A stretch of 64,000 bases of DNA from Mycolicibacterium novocastrense (GCF_001570485.1 NZ_BCTA01000002.1:337915-401914); one strand, 5' to 3'; counted from the first letter of the stretch, positions 26,469-35,761 are shown. A program made the numbers and translations. Notes: generated by a model not told the origin, from the letters alone.

Positions 26469-28018
26469 CTCCGGTGGCGGACGCCGAGGCGGCGCCATTG
26501 GACCTGCGCCTGGTCCCGGCGGCGCTGACCGGCTGGGCGGTGACCGGCGCCGGGATCCTGTGGCCGGTCGGCGGGTCAGCGGTCGCCGCCGTCGTGATGG
26601 TGGCGGGCACCGCGGCGCTGGGGTGGTGGGGTAGTGGCCGCCGGGCGGGAGCCGACGGGAAAGCGGTCGGCGCGAGCGTGCTGGCGGTCGGGCTGGTGGC
26701 GGCGGGCTTCGCGATCGCGATCGGTTTGCGGGTCGACGAGGTACGCGGCCATCCGGTCGCCCAACGCTACGGAACGGTCGCCGCCGTCGTGGTCACCCCG
26801 ACGGAAAGCCCGCGTGCGCTGGGCGGCAACCGGACGATGTTCCGTGGTTCCCTGGTGGCGCTCGACGGACAGGAAATGTCCGGCCGGATCGTGGTTTTCG
26901 CGTCGACCACCCGCATCCGGGAGCTGACCGCGGGCACGCCGGTGGCGTTTCGGGCTCGCGTCGGGCGGCCCACGCGGCGCGACCTGAGCGTGGCGGTGCT
27001 CTCGGCCATCGGTGATCCCACCTACGGCGAGGCGTCCGCCGTTCAACGTGCGGCCGCCGAGGTTCGCGCCGGGTTCGCCGAGGCCGCGCGGCGCTCGCTG
27101 CCCGCCGATCAGGCCGCGATGCTGCCCGCGCTGGTGCTCGGCGACACCTCGGCCGTGCCGCGTCAGACGACGGCCGACTTCCGCGCGGCGGGATTGACGC
27201 ACCTGACCGCGGTTTCCGGGGCGAACGTGACGATCGTGTGCGGGGCCGTGCTGTTGACCGCGGGGCTCATCGGGCCGCGGGCGGCGGTCGGCCTGGCGGC
27301 GGTTGCGCTGCTGGCGTTCGTGGTGGTCGTGCAGCCGAGTGCGAGTGTGCTGCGGGCCGCGGTGATGGGGGCGATCACGTTGTTGGCGGTGCTGTCGCAC
27401 CGGCGTCGGCAGGCCATTCCCGCGTTGTCGGCCAGCGTGCTGGCGTTGATGATCGGAACCCCGGAGCTCGCCGTCGACGTCGGGTTCGCGCTGTCGGTGT
27501 CGGCGACGGCGGCCCTCGTCGTACTGGCGCCGGTGTGGTCACGGCGCCTCGTCGGGCGGGGCTGGCCCAAGCCGGTCGCTGACGCGCTGAGCGTGGCCGC
27601 CGCCGCGCAACTGGTCACCGCTCCGCTTGTGGCCGGGATGGCCGGGACGTTCAGCGTCGTATCGGTCGCGGCCAATGTTGCAGTGGCCCCGGTGATTCCA
27701 CCGATCACCGTGCTCGGCACCGCCGCGGCTGCGCTGAGCCGGGTCTGGCCCGCCGGCGCCGACCTGCTGATCCGGTTCACCGGGCCGGAAGTGTGGTGGC
27801 TGCTGCACGTGGCCGACTGGGCGGCGGGCGTTCCGGGGTCCTCGGTGTCGGTGCCGTCCGGGCTTGCGGGGGTGATGCTGACCGCGGCCGTGGGAGCGGC
27901 GGTGGTGCTCGCGTGGCGCTTCCGACTTGTGCGCCTCGCGGCGGGTGCCGCCGCGGTGTGCCTGTTGGCGTGGACAGTGTCGGGGGTGTCGGCTGGGCGT
28001 GACACGATCGGGGGGTGA
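26465..28018 (+). CDS. comEC: ComEC/Rec2-family membrane channel protein without lactamase domain
   Basis: A 517-residue polytopic membrane protein. It has N-terminal hydrophobic helices, an OB-like soluble segment ([21 protein letters not shown]) and the Competence domain with the conserved [15 protein letters not shown] motif near residue 245, followed by many membrane helices. The C-terminal metallo-beta-lactamase domain of full ComEC proteins is absent; the protein ends shortly after the last helix. This short form is also what I recall for M. tuberculosis Rv2414c. GTG at 26465 overlaps the comEA stop, and the stop overlaps holA. Confidence 0.9.
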   Translation: MTPVADAEAAPLDLRLVPAALTGWAVTGAGILWPVGGSAVAAVVMVAGTAALGWWGSGRRAGADGKAVGASVLAVGLVAAGFAIAIGLRVDEVRGHPVAQRYGTVAAVVVTPTESPRALGGNRTMFRGSLVALDGQEMSGRIVVFASTTRIRELTAGTPVAFRARVGRPTRRDLSVAVLSAIGDPTYGEASAVQRAAAEVRAGFAEAARRSLPADQAAMLPALVLGDTSAVPRQTTADFRAAGLTHLTAVSGANVTIVCGAVLLTAGLIGPRAAVGLAAVALLAFVVVVQPSASVLRAAVMGAITLLAVLSHRRRQAIPALSASVLALMIGTPELAVDVGFALSVSATAALVVLAPVWSRRLVGRGWPKPVADALSVAAAAQLVTAPLVAGMAGTFSVVSVAANVAVAPVIPPITVLGTAAAALSRVWPAGADLLIRFTGPEVWWLLHVADWAAGVPGSSVSVPSGLAGVMLTAAVGAAVVLAWRFRLVRLAAGAAAVCLLAWTVSGVSAGRDTIGG

Positions 28019-28974
28019 GCGAAGCGTCGCAGTTGCATCTGGTGCTCGGGGACGAGGAGCTGCTGGTCGAACGCGCGGTGGCGGCGGTTCTCAAACAGGC
28101 CCGCAAACAGGCTGGCATGCACGACATTCCGGTCGATCGCCTGCGCGCCGGCGAGGTCAGCACCAGCGAACTGGCCGAATTGCTGAGCCCGTCGCTGTTC
28201 GCCGAGGAGCGCGTGGTGGTGTTGGAGTCGGCGGGCGAGGCGGGAAAGGACGCGGCCGCGCTCATCGCCGACTCCGCGGCGGACCTGCCGCCGGGCACCA
28301 TGCTCGTCGTCGTGCACTCCGGTGGCGGGCGCGCCAAGGCGCTGGCCGATCAGCTCAAGAAGCTCGGGGCGCAGGTGCATCCGTGTGCGCGCATCACCAA
28401 GGCCGCCGACCGCGCCGACTTCGTCCGCCGTGAGTTCCGCGCGTTGAAGGTGAAGGTCGGCGAGGACACCGTCACCGCGGTGCTGGACGCGATCGGCTCC
28501 GACATTCGCGAGTTGGCGGCGGCCTGCTCGCAGTTGGTCACCGACACCGCCGGGGAGGTCGACGCGGAGGCGGTGCGCCGCTACCACTCGGGCAAGGCCG
28601 AGGTGAAGGGATTCGATGTCGCCGACAAGGCGGTCGTCGGGGATGTGGCCGGGGCGGCTGAGGCGCTGCGGTGGGCGATGATGCGCGGCGAACCGCACGT
28701 CGTGCTGGCCGACGCCCTGGCCGAGGCGGTGCACACCATCGCGCGGGTGCGGCCGTTGTCGGGCGACCCCTACCGGCTGGCGTCAGAGCTGGGGATGCCG
28801 CCCTGGCGCGTGCAGAAGGCGCAGAAGCAGGCGCGGCGATGGTCGAACACCACCGTCGCCGAGGCGATGCGGTTGGTAGCCGCGCTCAATGCGGATGTGA
28901 AGGGCGCCGCGGCGGATGCGGACTACGCGCTGGAGGCGACGGTGCGGCGCGTCGCCGAACTCATCGAGGATTGA
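28015..28974 (+). CDS. holA: DNA polymerase III delta subunit
   Basis: Clamp-loader subunit that opens the beta sliding clamp. The 319 residues have the HolA layout: an N-terminal degenerate AAA+ domain ([20 protein letters not shown]), [15 protein letters not shown], the delta-type segment [17 protein letters not shown], and a C-terminal collar domain ([21 protein letters not shown]). GTG at 28015 overlaps the comEC stop by 4 bp, so the comEA-comEC-holA unit is expressed together. It converges with rpsT; 33 bp separate the stops. Confidence 0.94.
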   Translation: MSEASQLHLVLGDEELLVERAVAAVLKQARKQAGMHDIPVDRLRAGEVSTSELAELLSPSLFAEERVVVLESAGEAGKDAAALIADSAADLPPGTMLVVVHSGGGRAKALADQLKKLGAQVHPCARITKAADRADFVRREFRALKVKVGEDTVTAVLDAIGSDIRELAAACSQLVTDTAGEVDAEAVRRYHSGKAEVKGFDVADKAVVGDVAGAAEALRWAMMRGEPHVVLADALAEAVHTIARVRPLSGDPYRLASELGMPPWRVQKAQKQARRWSNTTVAEAMRLVAALNADVKGAAADADYALEATVRRVAELIED

Positions 28975-28987
28975 GCGGACTGAGCGG

Positions 28988-29023
28988 GCTCAGAGCTTGT
29001 TGAACGCTCAGAGCTTGTTGAAC
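28988..29023. repeat. 18-bp perfect tandem duplication spanning the rpsT stop
   Basis: Two identical 18-bp units (28988-29005 and 29006-29023) with sequence GCTCAGAGCTTGTTGAAC. The right unit contains the last codons and the stop codon of rpsT; the left unit is a copy just beyond the stop. The duplication does not alter the protein. It most likely arose by slippage and occupies almost the whole holA/rpsT gap. Confidence 0.95.
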
Positions 29024-29268
29024 GCGGAGGCCAGCGCCGACTTGCGGTTGGCGGCCTGGTTCTTGTGGATGACGCCCTTGCTGGCGGCCTTGTCCAGCTG
29101 ACGGCTGGTCGAGGCCAGCAGCTCCTGGGCCTTGTCCTTGTCGCCGGCCTCCACGGCCGCCCGGAAGCCACGCACCGCGGTGTGAAGCGACGACTTGACC
29201 GACTTGTTGCGCAGCCTGCGGCGCTCGTTGGTCCGGTTGCGCTTCTCCTGCGACTTGATGTTGGCCAC
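29008..29268 (-). CDS. rpsT: 30S ribosomal protein S20
   Basis: Primary 16S rRNA-binding protein of the small subunit. The 86 residues are the expected length, basic, and contain the S20 pattern [20 protein letters not shown] and [17 protein letters not shown]. The GTG start at 29268 follows an AAGGA ribosome site on the minus strand about 10 nt upstream. The C-terminus overlaps an 18-bp tandem duplication. The 148-bp divergent gap to the ATP-grasp gene holds a direct repeat (GGTAGGCG at 29310 and 29321), but I cannot name a promoter with certainty. Confidence 0.98.
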   Translation of the reverse strand: MANIKSQEKRNRTNERRRLRNKSVKSSLHTAVRGFRAAVEAGDKDKAQELLASTSRQLDKAASKGVIHKNQAANRKSALASAFNKL

Positions 29269-29416
29269 GCGTGTAGTCCTTCGTAAATCCTGTAGGGGTT
29301 TCCCAAAGTCTGGTAGGCGCCCGGTAGGCGGGCAGCGAGGGTTCAGGTTACCAGCGGAGTGGGTAAATGCCCAAAGTGAGTCCTCTGGCCTGCCGATATG
29401 TCCGAAGTGTTGCAGC

Positions 29417-31063
29417 ATGGCAGGGGTGAGCCTGCGAACCCTGCCGACCGAGTCCGCACGACCGTCGCGGAGCCCACGTAAGCAGGCCAAGCGCTACCAG
29501 GGCGTCTTCTCCGGCTACAGCGATCCCGCAAGCTACGCCAAGGCCTTCGACGAGATGTTCGACGCCCAAGGCAACGTGAGGGGCCCCTACAAGGGCATCT
29601 ACGCCGAGCTCGCCCCGTCGGACGCCTCCGAACTCGAAGCCCGCGCCGACGCGCTCGGCCGCGCGTTCATCGACCAAGGCATCACATTCTCGCTGTCCGG
29701 CCAGGAACGTCCCTTCCCGCTCGACCTGGTTCCGCGCGTCATCTCCGCGGCGGAGTGGACGCGCCTGGAACGCGGCATCATCCAGCGGGTCAAGGCGCTC
29801 GAGCTCTACCTCGACGACATCTATGGCGAGCAGGAGATCCTGCGCGACGGCGTCATCCCGCGTCGACTGATCACCTCCTGTGAGCACTTTCACCGCGAGG
29901 CCGCCGGCATCGTGCCGCCCAACGGGGTGCGCATCCATGTCGCGGGCATCGACCTGATCCGCGACGCCAAGGGCGACTTCCGGGTGCTGGAGGACAACCT
30001 GCGCTCACCGTCCGGGGTGTCGTACGTGATGGAGAACCGCCGCACGATGGCGCGGGTGTTTCCGAACCTGTTCGCCACCCACCGGGTTCGCGCCGTCGGT
30101 GACTACTCGTCGCATCTGCTGCGGGCGCTGCGCAACGCCGCGGCCAACAACGTCGCCGACCCCACAGTCGTCGTGCTCACCCCTGGTGTCTACAACTCGG
30201 CGTACTTCGAGCATTCGCTTCTGGCCCGGCAGATGGGTGTCGAGCTGGTGGAGGGCCGCGACCTGTTCTGCCGCGACAACGCCGTCTACATGCGCACCAC
30301 CGAGGGCGAGCGGCAGGTCGACGTCATCTACCGGCGCATCGACGACGCGTTCCTCGACCCGATGCAGTTCCGGCCCGACTCGGTGCTCGGCGTCGCCGGG
30401 CTGCTCAACGCGGCCAGGGCGGGCAACGTCGTCATCTCCAGCGCCGTCGGCAACGGCGTCGGCGACGACAAACTCGTCTACACCTACGTGCCGACGATCA
30501 TCGAGTACTACCTCGGCGAGAAGCCGCTGCTGGCCAATGTCGACACATTCCGATGCTGGCTCGACGACGAACGCGAGGAAGTGCTCGACCGCATCGACGA
30601 GCTCGTCATCAAACCGGTCGAGGGCTCCGGCGGCTACGGCATCGTGTTCGGGCCGGACGCCTCGGAGAAGGAGCTCGCCGCCGTCGCCAAGAAGATCCGC
30701 AACGATCCGCGCGGCTGGATCGCCCAGCCCGTCATGCAGCTGTCGACCGTGCCCACCCAGATCGGGGACCAGCTGGTGCCGCGGCACGTCGATCTGCGCC
30801 CGTTCGCGGTCAACGACGGCGACGACGTGTGGGTGCTGCCCGGCGGGCTGACCCGCGTCGCGCTGCCCGAGGGTTCGCTGGTGGTCAACTCCAGCCAGGG
30901 CGGCGGATCGAAGGACACCTGGGTGCTGGCCTCGCGCACCTCGGCCGCCGACCGCGAGCTCGGCGCCGCCGAAGTGGTGCGCAAGCTGCCCAAGTCTGCG
31001 CGCGGGCCCAAGGCCGAGAGCAGCGACGGGCAGACCCAAGACCAACAGCAACAGCAGCAGTAA
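29417..31063 (+). CDS. Circularly permuted ATP-grasp type 2 family protein
   Basis: A 548-residue protein of the DUF404/DUF407 circularly permuted ATP-grasp group, close to M. tuberculosis Rv2411c. Visible landmarks are [12 protein letters not shown] near the N-terminus, [26 protein letters not shown] (metal/ATP-binding region), [16 protein letters not shown] and [18 protein letters not shown] (glycine-rich ATP lid). ATP-grasp enzymes of this type are predicted to form peptide-like amide bonds. The C-terminus is a Gln tail ([10 protein letters not shown]), striking next to a transglutaminase-fold gene. It heads a three-gene set. ATG at 29417 chosen; a GTG 9 bp later is possible. Confidence 0.92.
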   Translation: MAGVSLRTLPTESARPSRSPRKQAKRYQGVFSGYSDPASYAKAFDEMFDAQGNVRGPYKGIYAELAPSDASELEARADALGRAFIDQGITFSLSGQERPFPLDLVPRVISAAEWTRLERGIIQRVKALELYLDDIYGEQEILRDGVIPRRLITSCEHFHREAAGIVPPNGVRIHVAGIDLIRDAKGDFRVLEDNLRSPSGVSYVMENRRTMARVFPNLFATHRVRAVGDYSSHLLRALRNAAANNVADPTVVVLTPGVYNSAYFEHSLLARQMGVELVEGRDLFCRDNAVYMRTTEGERQVDVIYRRIDDAFLDPMQFRPDSVLGVAGLLNAARAGNVVISSAVGNGVGDDKLVYTYVPTIIEYYLGEKPLLANVDTFRCWLDDEREEVLDRIDELVIKPVEGSGGYGIVFGPDASEKELAAVAKKIRNDPRGWIAQPVMQLSTVPTQIGDQLVPRHVDLRPFAVNDGDDVWVLPGGLTRVALPEGSLVVNSSQGGGSKDTWVLASRTSAADRELGAAEVVRKLPKSARGPKAESSDGQTQDQQQQQQ

Positions 31064-31078
31064 AGGGGTGGTGCGCTG

Positions 31079-32050
31079 ATGTTGGCCCGCAACGCCGAAT
31101 CCTTGTACTGGATCGGCCGGTACGTCGAACGCGCCGACGACACCGCCCGCATCCTCGACGTGACCGTGCATCAACTGCTCGAAGACTCCAGCGTTGACCC
31201 CGACCAGGCCTCGCGGACGCTGCTGCGGGTGCTGGGGATGGAGGCTCCCGACGCGCCGTTGGACGTGTGGTCGCTGACCGACATCGTCGCCTTCAGTCGC
31301 GGCACCCAGGGATCGATCGTCGACGCCATTTCGGCGGCCCGCGAAAACGCCCGCGGCGCAAGGGAAGTCACATCCACCGAAATCTGGGAGTGCCTCAACA
31401 CCACCTACAACGCGCTGGCCGAGCGGGAACGGGCCGCCAAACGTCTTGGGCCGCACGAATTCCTCTCGTTCGTCGAGGGCCGCGCCGCGATGTTCGCCGG
31501 GCTGGCCGACTCGACGCTGTCACGCGACGACGGCTACCGCTTCATGGTGCTCGGCCGGGCCATCGAACGCGTGGACATGACCGTGCGGCTGCTGCTTTCG
31601 CGGGTCGGGGACAGCGCGTCGTCACCGGCATGGGTGACGCTGCTGCGGTCGGCGGGTGCCCACGACACCTACCTGCGCACCTATCGCGGCGTGCTCGACG
31701 CCGGTCGCGTCGTCGAATTCATGTTGCTGGACCGGCTTTTCCCACGTTCCATCTTCTATTCGCTGCGACTTGCCGAACACAGCCTCGACGAGCTGATGAA
31801 CCGACCCCACAGCCGCCTCGGGGCCACCGCCGAGGCGCAGCGACTCCTCGGCCGGGCCCGCAGCGAGTTGGAGTTCCTGCGTCCCGGTGTGCTGCTCGAG
31901 TCGCTGGAACAGCGGCTGGCCGACCTGCAGAAGACGTGCTTCGATGTCGGAGCGGCGTTGGCGCTGCAGTACTTTCACTCCGCACCCTGGGTGGCATGGC
32001 ACGATGCGGGCCACAACGGCACGCTCGTCATCGAAGAAGGTGAACTCTAA
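31079..32050 (+). CDS. Alpha-E domain protein (DUF403)
   Basis: A 323-residue, almost fully helical protein starting MLARNAESLYWIGRYVERADDTAR, the hallmark of the alpha-E family, with RYMVLGRAIERVDMTVRLLLSR-type helices in the middle and LNRPHSRLGAT-like residues later. Equivalent to M. tuberculosis Rv2410c. Such genes are almost always found between a circularly permuted ATP-grasp and a transglutaminase-like gene, as here, and are thought to form a peptide-modification complex. No catalytic residues are recognised. It begins 15 bp after the ATP-grasp stop. Confidence 0.92.
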   Translation: MLARNAESLYWIGRYVERADDTARILDVTVHQLLEDSSVDPDQASRTLLRVLGMEAPDAPLDVWSLTDIVAFSRGTQGSIVDAISAARENARGAREVTSTEIWECLNTTYNALAERERAAKRLGPHEFLSFVEGRAAMFAGLADSTLSRDDGYRFMVLGRAIERVDMTVRLLLSRVGDSASSPAWVTLLRSAGAHDTYLRTYRGVLDAGRVVEFMLLDRLFPRSIFYSLRLAEHSLDELMNRPHSRLGATAEAQRLLGRARSELEFLRPGVLLESLEQRLADLQKTCFDVGAALALQYFHSAPWVAWHDAGHNGTLVIEEGEL

Positions 32051-32052
32051 CG

Positions 32053-32085
32053 ATGAGCGCTTGCGTAGCGATGAGGAGACAGTGA
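32053..32085 (+). CDS. Upstream short ORF MSACVAMRRQ, overlapping transglutaminase-like start
   Basis: Ten codons plus a stop whose last base is the first base of the next gene's ATG (TGATG at 32083-32087). The opening ATGAGCGCTTGCGT nearly repeats the start of the short ORF before moxR at 15625. A ribosome site for the following gene (GAGGAGA, 32073-32079) lies inside it. Coding status is unproven; the shared N-terminus and shared junction are the reason to list it. Confidence 0.4.
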   Translation: MSACVAMRRQ

Positions 32086-32924
32086 TGTGGCGGATGCGGG
32101 TCGTGCACTCGACCGGGTACGCATACAAGTCTCCGGTGACGGCGTCGTTCAACGAGGCGCGGCTGACACCGCGGTCGGACTCGCGGCAGAACGTGATCCT
32201 CAACCGCGTGGAGACCGTGCCGGCCACCCGCAACTACCGCTACGTCGACTACTGGGGAACCGCGGTCACGGCGTTCGACCTGCACGCACCGCACACCGAA
32301 CTGGAGGTGACGTCGTCGTCGGTCGTGGAGACCGACGCCGACCAGATGCCCGAACGCGAAGTGACATGGGAGGACCTGCATTCCGAGGCCGTCGTCGACA
32401 GGTTCGACGAGGTTCTCGCTCCCACCCACTACACGCCGGCGAGCAAGCGCATACGCCGGGTCGGTCAGCGCATCATCAAGGACCGCACGCCGTGCGAGGC
32501 CGTCACCGCCGCCGCATCGTGGGTGCGCAGCGAGTTGGCGTACGTCGCGGGCACCACCGGCGTGCACTCGTCGGGGCTGGACGCGTTGCGCGAGGGCAAG
32601 GGTGTTTGCCAGGACTTCGCGCACCTGACGCTGATCCTGTTGCGCTCCATGGGCATTCCCGCCCGCTACGTGTCGGGGTATCTGCACCCGAACCGCAAAG
32701 CGGCGATCGCCGACACCATCGACGGGCAGAGCCACGCCTGGGTGCAGGCGTGGACCGGTGGGTGGTGGAACTACGACCCGACCAACGACGCCCCGATCAA
32801 CGAGCAGTACATCAGCGTGGGTGTCGGCCGGGACTACTCCGATGTCACCCCGCTGAAGGGGATCTACTCCGGTGAGGGCTCGACCGACCTCGACGTCGTC
32901 GTCGAGATCACCCGCCTGGCCTGA
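32085..32924 (+). CDS. Transglutaminase-like cysteine protease-fold protein
   Basis: A 279-residue protein equal in position to M. tuberculosis Rv2409c. It has an N-terminal beta domain (WRMRVVHSTGYAYKSPV) and a transglutaminase core with the catalytic triad: Cys in EGKGVCQDFAHL, His in DGQSHAWVQAW and Asp in WWNYDPTND. It may act as a peptidase or amidase rather than a cross-linker. Together with the ATP-grasp and alpha-E genes it forms a conserved set predicted to make or remove peptide tags. ATG at 32085 follows GAGGAGA; GTG at 32082 is a near-equal alternative. Confidence 0.93.
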   Translation: MWRMRVVHSTGYAYKSPVTASFNEARLTPRSDSRQNVILNRVETVPATRNYRYVDYWGTAVTAFDLHAPHTELEVTSSSVVETDADQMPEREVTWEDLHSEAVVDRFDEVLAPTHYTPASKRIRRVGQRIIKDRTPCEAVTAAASWVRSELAYVAGTTGVHSSGLDALREGKGVCQDFAHLTLILLRSMGIPARYVSGYLHPNRKAAIADTIDGQSHAWVQAWTGGWWNYDPTNDAPINEQYISVGVGRDYSDVTPLKGIYSGEGSTDLDVVVEITRLA

Positions 32925-32928
32925 CCGA

Positions 32929-33789
32929 TCACCCGGTCGGCTTGGCGGAGATGCCGGGATGCACCTCGACGCGAAGCAGATCGTCACCGAGTTCGATCTG
33001 CCGGTCGAAGACCGACGCGGCCAACGCGCGCCAGTCGTCTTCCTGCCCGGGTTCGATCGCGGGCACGTAGTGGGTGAGGACCAGGATGCCCACCCCCGCG
33101 CGCGCCGCGGTTTCGGCTGCCTGCTCGACCGAGGAGTGATAGTCGCAGATGTCGCGGATGCGCTGCATGGCCATCCTGTCGACCAGGTCCTTGCGGATCA
33201 CGGTGTGCACCAAGGCACCTGCGCCCGCCGCGAGTTCGTCGAGGCTCTCGCAGGGAACGGTGTCGCCGGCCAGCACCACCGAGGCGTCGGCGTGCTCGAT
33301 GCGGAAACCGATGGTCGGGGTGACCGGGCGGTGGTCGGTGGGCGCAACCCGGATCGTCACGTCGTCGCGGTTCCACACCTCACCCTCGGTGTACTCGTGC
33401 ACCTCCACCGGGGGCGGCGCCGTCAGGTCGGCGTGGTGCGCGATCCGGTATCCGATGTCGAAGCCGAACGCCTTGAGGGTGTGCTCGACCACCTCGGCGG
33501 TGCCCGGCGGTCCGATGATCTGCAGCGGGGGCTGCTCGGGCGTGAACGTCGACACCCATCGGGTGATGATCACGTCGCCCAGGTCCGCGATGTGGTCGCT
33601 GTGCAGATGCGTCAACAGCAGCGCGGACAGTCCGTTGGCGGGCGCGCCCGCGGCCGTCAGGCGTTGCTGCACGCCGCGACCGCAGTCGATCAGAAACGTC
33701 TGCCCGCCCGCGCGCACGAGCGTGGACGGTCCGGCGCGGTGGGCGTCGGGGATGGGGCTTCCGGTGCCAAGCAGTGTGATCTCGATCAT
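32929..33789 (-). CDS. Metallo-beta-lactamase fold hydrolase, ribonuclease Z-like
   Basis: A 286-residue MBL-fold protein. It has the metal motif [13 protein letters not shown], an upstream [16 protein letters not shown] loop and [16 protein letters not shown], which supplies the bridging Asp. The HxHxDH context and GTGSP start are those of RNase Z/ElaC-like proteins, and it corresponds to M. tuberculosis Rv2407. The long flexible exosite arm of tRNase Z is not obvious, so tRNA processing is not certain. ATG at 33789 gives [12 protein letters not shown]. Its stop lies 5 bp from the convergent transglutaminase-like gene. Confidence 0.9.
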   Translation of the reverse strand: MIEITLLGTGSPIPDAHRAGPSTLVRAGGQTFLIDCGRGVQQRLTAAGAPANGLSALLLTHLHSDHIADLGDVIITRWVSTFTPEQPPLQIIGPPGTAEVVEHTLKAFGFDIGYRIAHHADLTAPPPVEVHEYTEGEVWNRDDVTIRVAPTDHRPVTPTIGFRIEHADASVVLAGDTVPCESLDELAAGAGALVHTVIRKDLVDRMAMQRIRDICDYHSSVEQAAETAARAGVGILVLTHYVPAIEPGQEDDWRALAASVFDRQIELGDDLLRVEVHPGISAKPTG

Positions 33790-33844
33790 GGCCCCACATA
33801 TACCCGAGGGGCGCGGCGAAGGGGGCTTCGAGACGGGCCGAATC

Positions 33845-33905
33845 GGCATTCCGGCAGGTGTGTACTCGACTTTGCGCTGCTGGAATGCCATTTCGCGACT
33901 TTGCG
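33845..33905. promoter_or_regulatory. Inverted and direct repeats in the MBL/CBS divergent promoter
   Basis: Arms 33845-33857 and 33877-33889 pair over 13 bp with one G-T wobble (core GGCATTCC/GGAATGCC). The decamer CGACTTTGCG occurs in the loop (33867-33876) and again just after the hairpin (33896-33905). CTTTGCG also finds an inverted partner, CGCAAAG, at 33932-33938. This ordered set lies in the 208-bp gap between divergent genes and looks like a regulator target or a dispersed element. A TAGCCT -10 candidate (33964-33969) lies 28 bp before the CBS gene. Confidence 0.5.
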
Positions 33906-33997
33906 GCCCGAGTGTGACCGGGTTGCAACCTCGCAAAGCCTTCCGCGCCGAGGCAGTCCAACCTAGCCTGTGAGGAAGATCACGAGCGGAGGCAAGG

Positions 33998-34426
33998 ATG
34001 CGGATCGCGGACGTGTTGCGGAACAAGGGCGCCGCGGTGGCCACGATAACTCCGGAGACGTCGGTCTCGGGGTTGCTCACCGAGCTGGCGGTGCACAATA
34101 TCGGCGCGATGGTCGTGGTGTCGCCGGACGGCCTGATGGGGATCGTCTCCGAGCGTGATGTCGTGCGGGCGCTGCACCGTCGAGGGGGAGAACTACTCAC
34201 CAAACCGGTGTCGGAGATCATGACCACGCTGGTGGCGACCTGCGCTCCGGACGATTCGGTGGACAGCCTCAGCGCGTTGATGACGACGAACCGGGTCCGG
34301 CACGTGCCGGTCATGGAGAACGGCAGGCTGGTGGGCATCGTGAGCATCGGCGACGTCGTCAAGACGCGGATGGAAGAGCTCGAAGCGCAGCAGGAGCAGC
34401 TGCAGGCCTACATCACCCGTGGCTGA
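33998..34426 (+). CDS. CBS-domain pair protein
   Basis: A 142-residue protein made of two CBS domains: [27 protein letters not shown] to about residue 65, then [23 protein letters not shown] to about residue 125, with the adenosyl-binding [12 protein letters not shown] and [12 protein letters not shown] turns. A charged C-terminal helix ([14 protein letters not shown]) may mediate assembly. CBS pairs sense AMP, ATP, NADH or SAM; the ligand is unknown. Corresponds to M. tuberculosis Rv2406c. Its stop lies inside the following GNAT gene (8-bp overlap). Confidence 0.94.
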   Translation: MRIADVLRNKGAAVATITPETSVSGLLTELAVHNIGAMVVVSPDGLMGIVSERDVVRALHRRGGELLTKPVSEIMTTLVATCAPDDSVDSLSALMTTNRVRHVPVMENGRLVGIVSIGDVVKTRMEELEAQQEQLQAYITRG

Positions 34427-35024
34427 CGTCGAGGTCGCTCCGGCGGCGCGCCGGCATGTGCGCCAGATGTCTGCGGTGCTGGCGCGCGCGTTCTACGACG
34501 ACCCGGTGATGAAGTGGATGCTGCCGAAGGACGCTGCGCGGGAGCGCGCCCTGGCACGGGTGTTCGCCACCATGATTCGCCACCATTTCCTGCGCACCGA
34601 GGGAGTTGAGGTCGCAGGCGGCCAGCGCATCGGTGCCGCCGCGCTGTGGGACCCGCCGGGCGAGTGGAGGCAGAGCGGGCTGCAGGAGCTGAGGATGATG
34701 CCGGCGTTCATGCGGGCGATGGGAGCCAATGTGCGGCGCGGTCAGGCGATGGCCGAGCTGATGAAGCAGCACCACCCCGAGGAGCCGCACTGGTACCTGG
34801 GGGTGATCGGCAGCGACCCGACGGTGCGCGGCACCGGATACGGGCAGGCCCTGATGCGCTCGCGCCTCGACCGCTGCGACGCCGAGCACGCGCCCGCGTA
34901 CCTCGAGTCCAGCAACCCCGACAACATCGGCTACTACCAGCGCTTCGGGTTCGACGTCACCGGCGAGATCACGTTGCCCGACGGCGGCCCGCCCATGTGG
35001 CCCATGTGGCGTGAGCCACGGTGA
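34419..35024 (+). CDS. GNAT-family N-acetyltransferase
   Basis: A 201-residue acetyl-CoA-dependent transferase. It shows the GNAT N-terminal strand/helix (ARRHVRQMSAVLARAFYDDPVMKWMLP), the acetyl-CoA P-loop region LGVIGSDPTVRGTGYGQALMRSRL, and YLESSNPDNIGYYQRFGF near the C-terminus. GTG at 34419 overlaps the CBS gene, so the two are co-translated. Acceptor unknown. The 125-bp gap after its stop carries a GC-rich imperfect stem and an A9 run (35130-35138). Confidence 0.9.
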   Translation: MADVEVAPAARRHVRQMSAVLARAFYDDPVMKWMLPKDAARERALARVFATMIRHHFLRTEGVEVAGGQRIGAAALWDPPGEWRQSGLQELRMMPAFMRAMGANVRRGQAMAELMKQHHPEEPHWYLGVIGSDPTVRGTGYGQALMRSRLDRCDAEHAPAYLESSNPDNIGYYQRFGFDVTGEITLPDGGPPMWPMWREPR

Positions 35025-35129
35025 GGCAGAAGTGGCGGGCGCCACGCTGACATTCCGCAAACGGCCGCGAGCGACCGCCGATTGCCATGCGCGCGCGGCG
35101 TGTCGCGGGGCAGACGCGGTCACTCGCGG

Positions 35130-35149
35130 AAAAAAAAAGGGGTGGGGGG
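35130..35149. repeat. A9 then G-rich homopolymer tract beside the PemK-like stop
   Basis: Nine consecutive A (35130-35138) followed by GGGGTGGGGGG up to the base before the minus-strand PemK-like stop codon. Long A runs are rare at this base composition. On the minus strand it reads as a C-rich then T9 tract just after the stop, resembling the U-run of a terminator but without a preceding hairpin. Upstream an imperfect 13-bp stem (CCGCGAGCGACCG/CGGTCACTCGCGG) flanks it on the other side. Confidence 0.75.
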
Positions 35150-35761
35150 TCAGCTCCAGGAGTATTCGGCGCGTAGCCGCGCGGCGACCACTTCGAACTT
35201 CTCGCGGGCGAGGATCGCCCCTTCGCGGCGGATTCCGTCTTCGGGAACGTCGAGCACCCGGTCCAGCCGCACCCAACTGGCTCGCCCCTCGTAATCCCAG
35301 GTACCGGTGCCGATGCCCACCCAGTCCGGATCGTCTCGGTGGTGGTCCTGGCTGGACAGCATCAGGCCGAGCAGCGTGGACCGGTCGCGGCCCACCACCA
35401 GAACCGGTCGGTCCTTGCCCTGCGTCGGGTCGTCCTCGTAGACCACCCACGTCCACACGATCTCGCCCGGGTCGGCGCGGCCGTCGAGGTCGGGGGCGTA
35501 CACCACCTTGCGGGCGCGGTGGGCGGTCGGCACGAAGTGACGGCTGACGGGGCGTCCGGTCGTGATCGCCGGTGTCTCGTCCCGCGATGTGCCGGCGATC
35601 GCGTCCAGACCGATCCTGATGCCCTGCTGGATACCGCGCTGCACGGTCTCGGACTGACCGATCTGCCGGATGATCTTCGGCGCCTCGTTGAACACCAGGT
35701 TCTCGGCAATCCTCTGGAATGTCTGCAGTGGTCTCCAGGGCGCAGGCATATTTCCGAGCAT
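35150..35761 (-). CDS. PemK/MazF-like domain protein with N-terminal extension
   Basis: A 203-residue protein resembling M. tuberculosis Rv2405. The N-terminal part (to about residue 75) is helical and unknown: [20 protein letters not shown]. The C-terminal part looks like a PemK/MazF-type beta-barrel: [43 protein letters not shown], and [19 protein letters not shown]. No antitoxin gene is adjacent, so it is unlikely to be a standard toxin-antitoxin module. It is divergent from lepA across 54 bp. ATG at 35761 or 35749 could serve as the start. Confidence 0.82.
   Translation of the reverse strand: MLGNMPAPWRPLQTFQRIAENLVFNEAPKIIRQIGQSETVQRGIQQGIRIGLDAIAGTSRDETPAITTGRPVSRHFVPTAHRARKVVYAPDLDGRADPGEIVWTWVVYEDDPTQGKDRPVLVVGRDRSTLLGLMLSSQDHHRDDPDWVGIGTGTWDYEGRASWVRLDRVLDVPEDGIRREGAILAREKFEVVAARLRAEYSWS

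Noticed and set aside
27163..28734. Missing metallo-beta-lactamase domain of ComEC as a truncation or frameshift
   Set aside because: The stop is followed immediately by a coupled holA start, and the short form matches what is known in other mycobacteria.
28988..29023. Repeat array or CRISPR
   Set aside because: Only two adjacent copies without spacers; a simple tandem duplication. No CRISPR array was seen anywhere in the window.
35150..35761. PemK-like gene as a toxin-antitoxin module
   Set aside because: No small antitoxin gene precedes it, and the upstream neighbour is lepA on the opposite strand.
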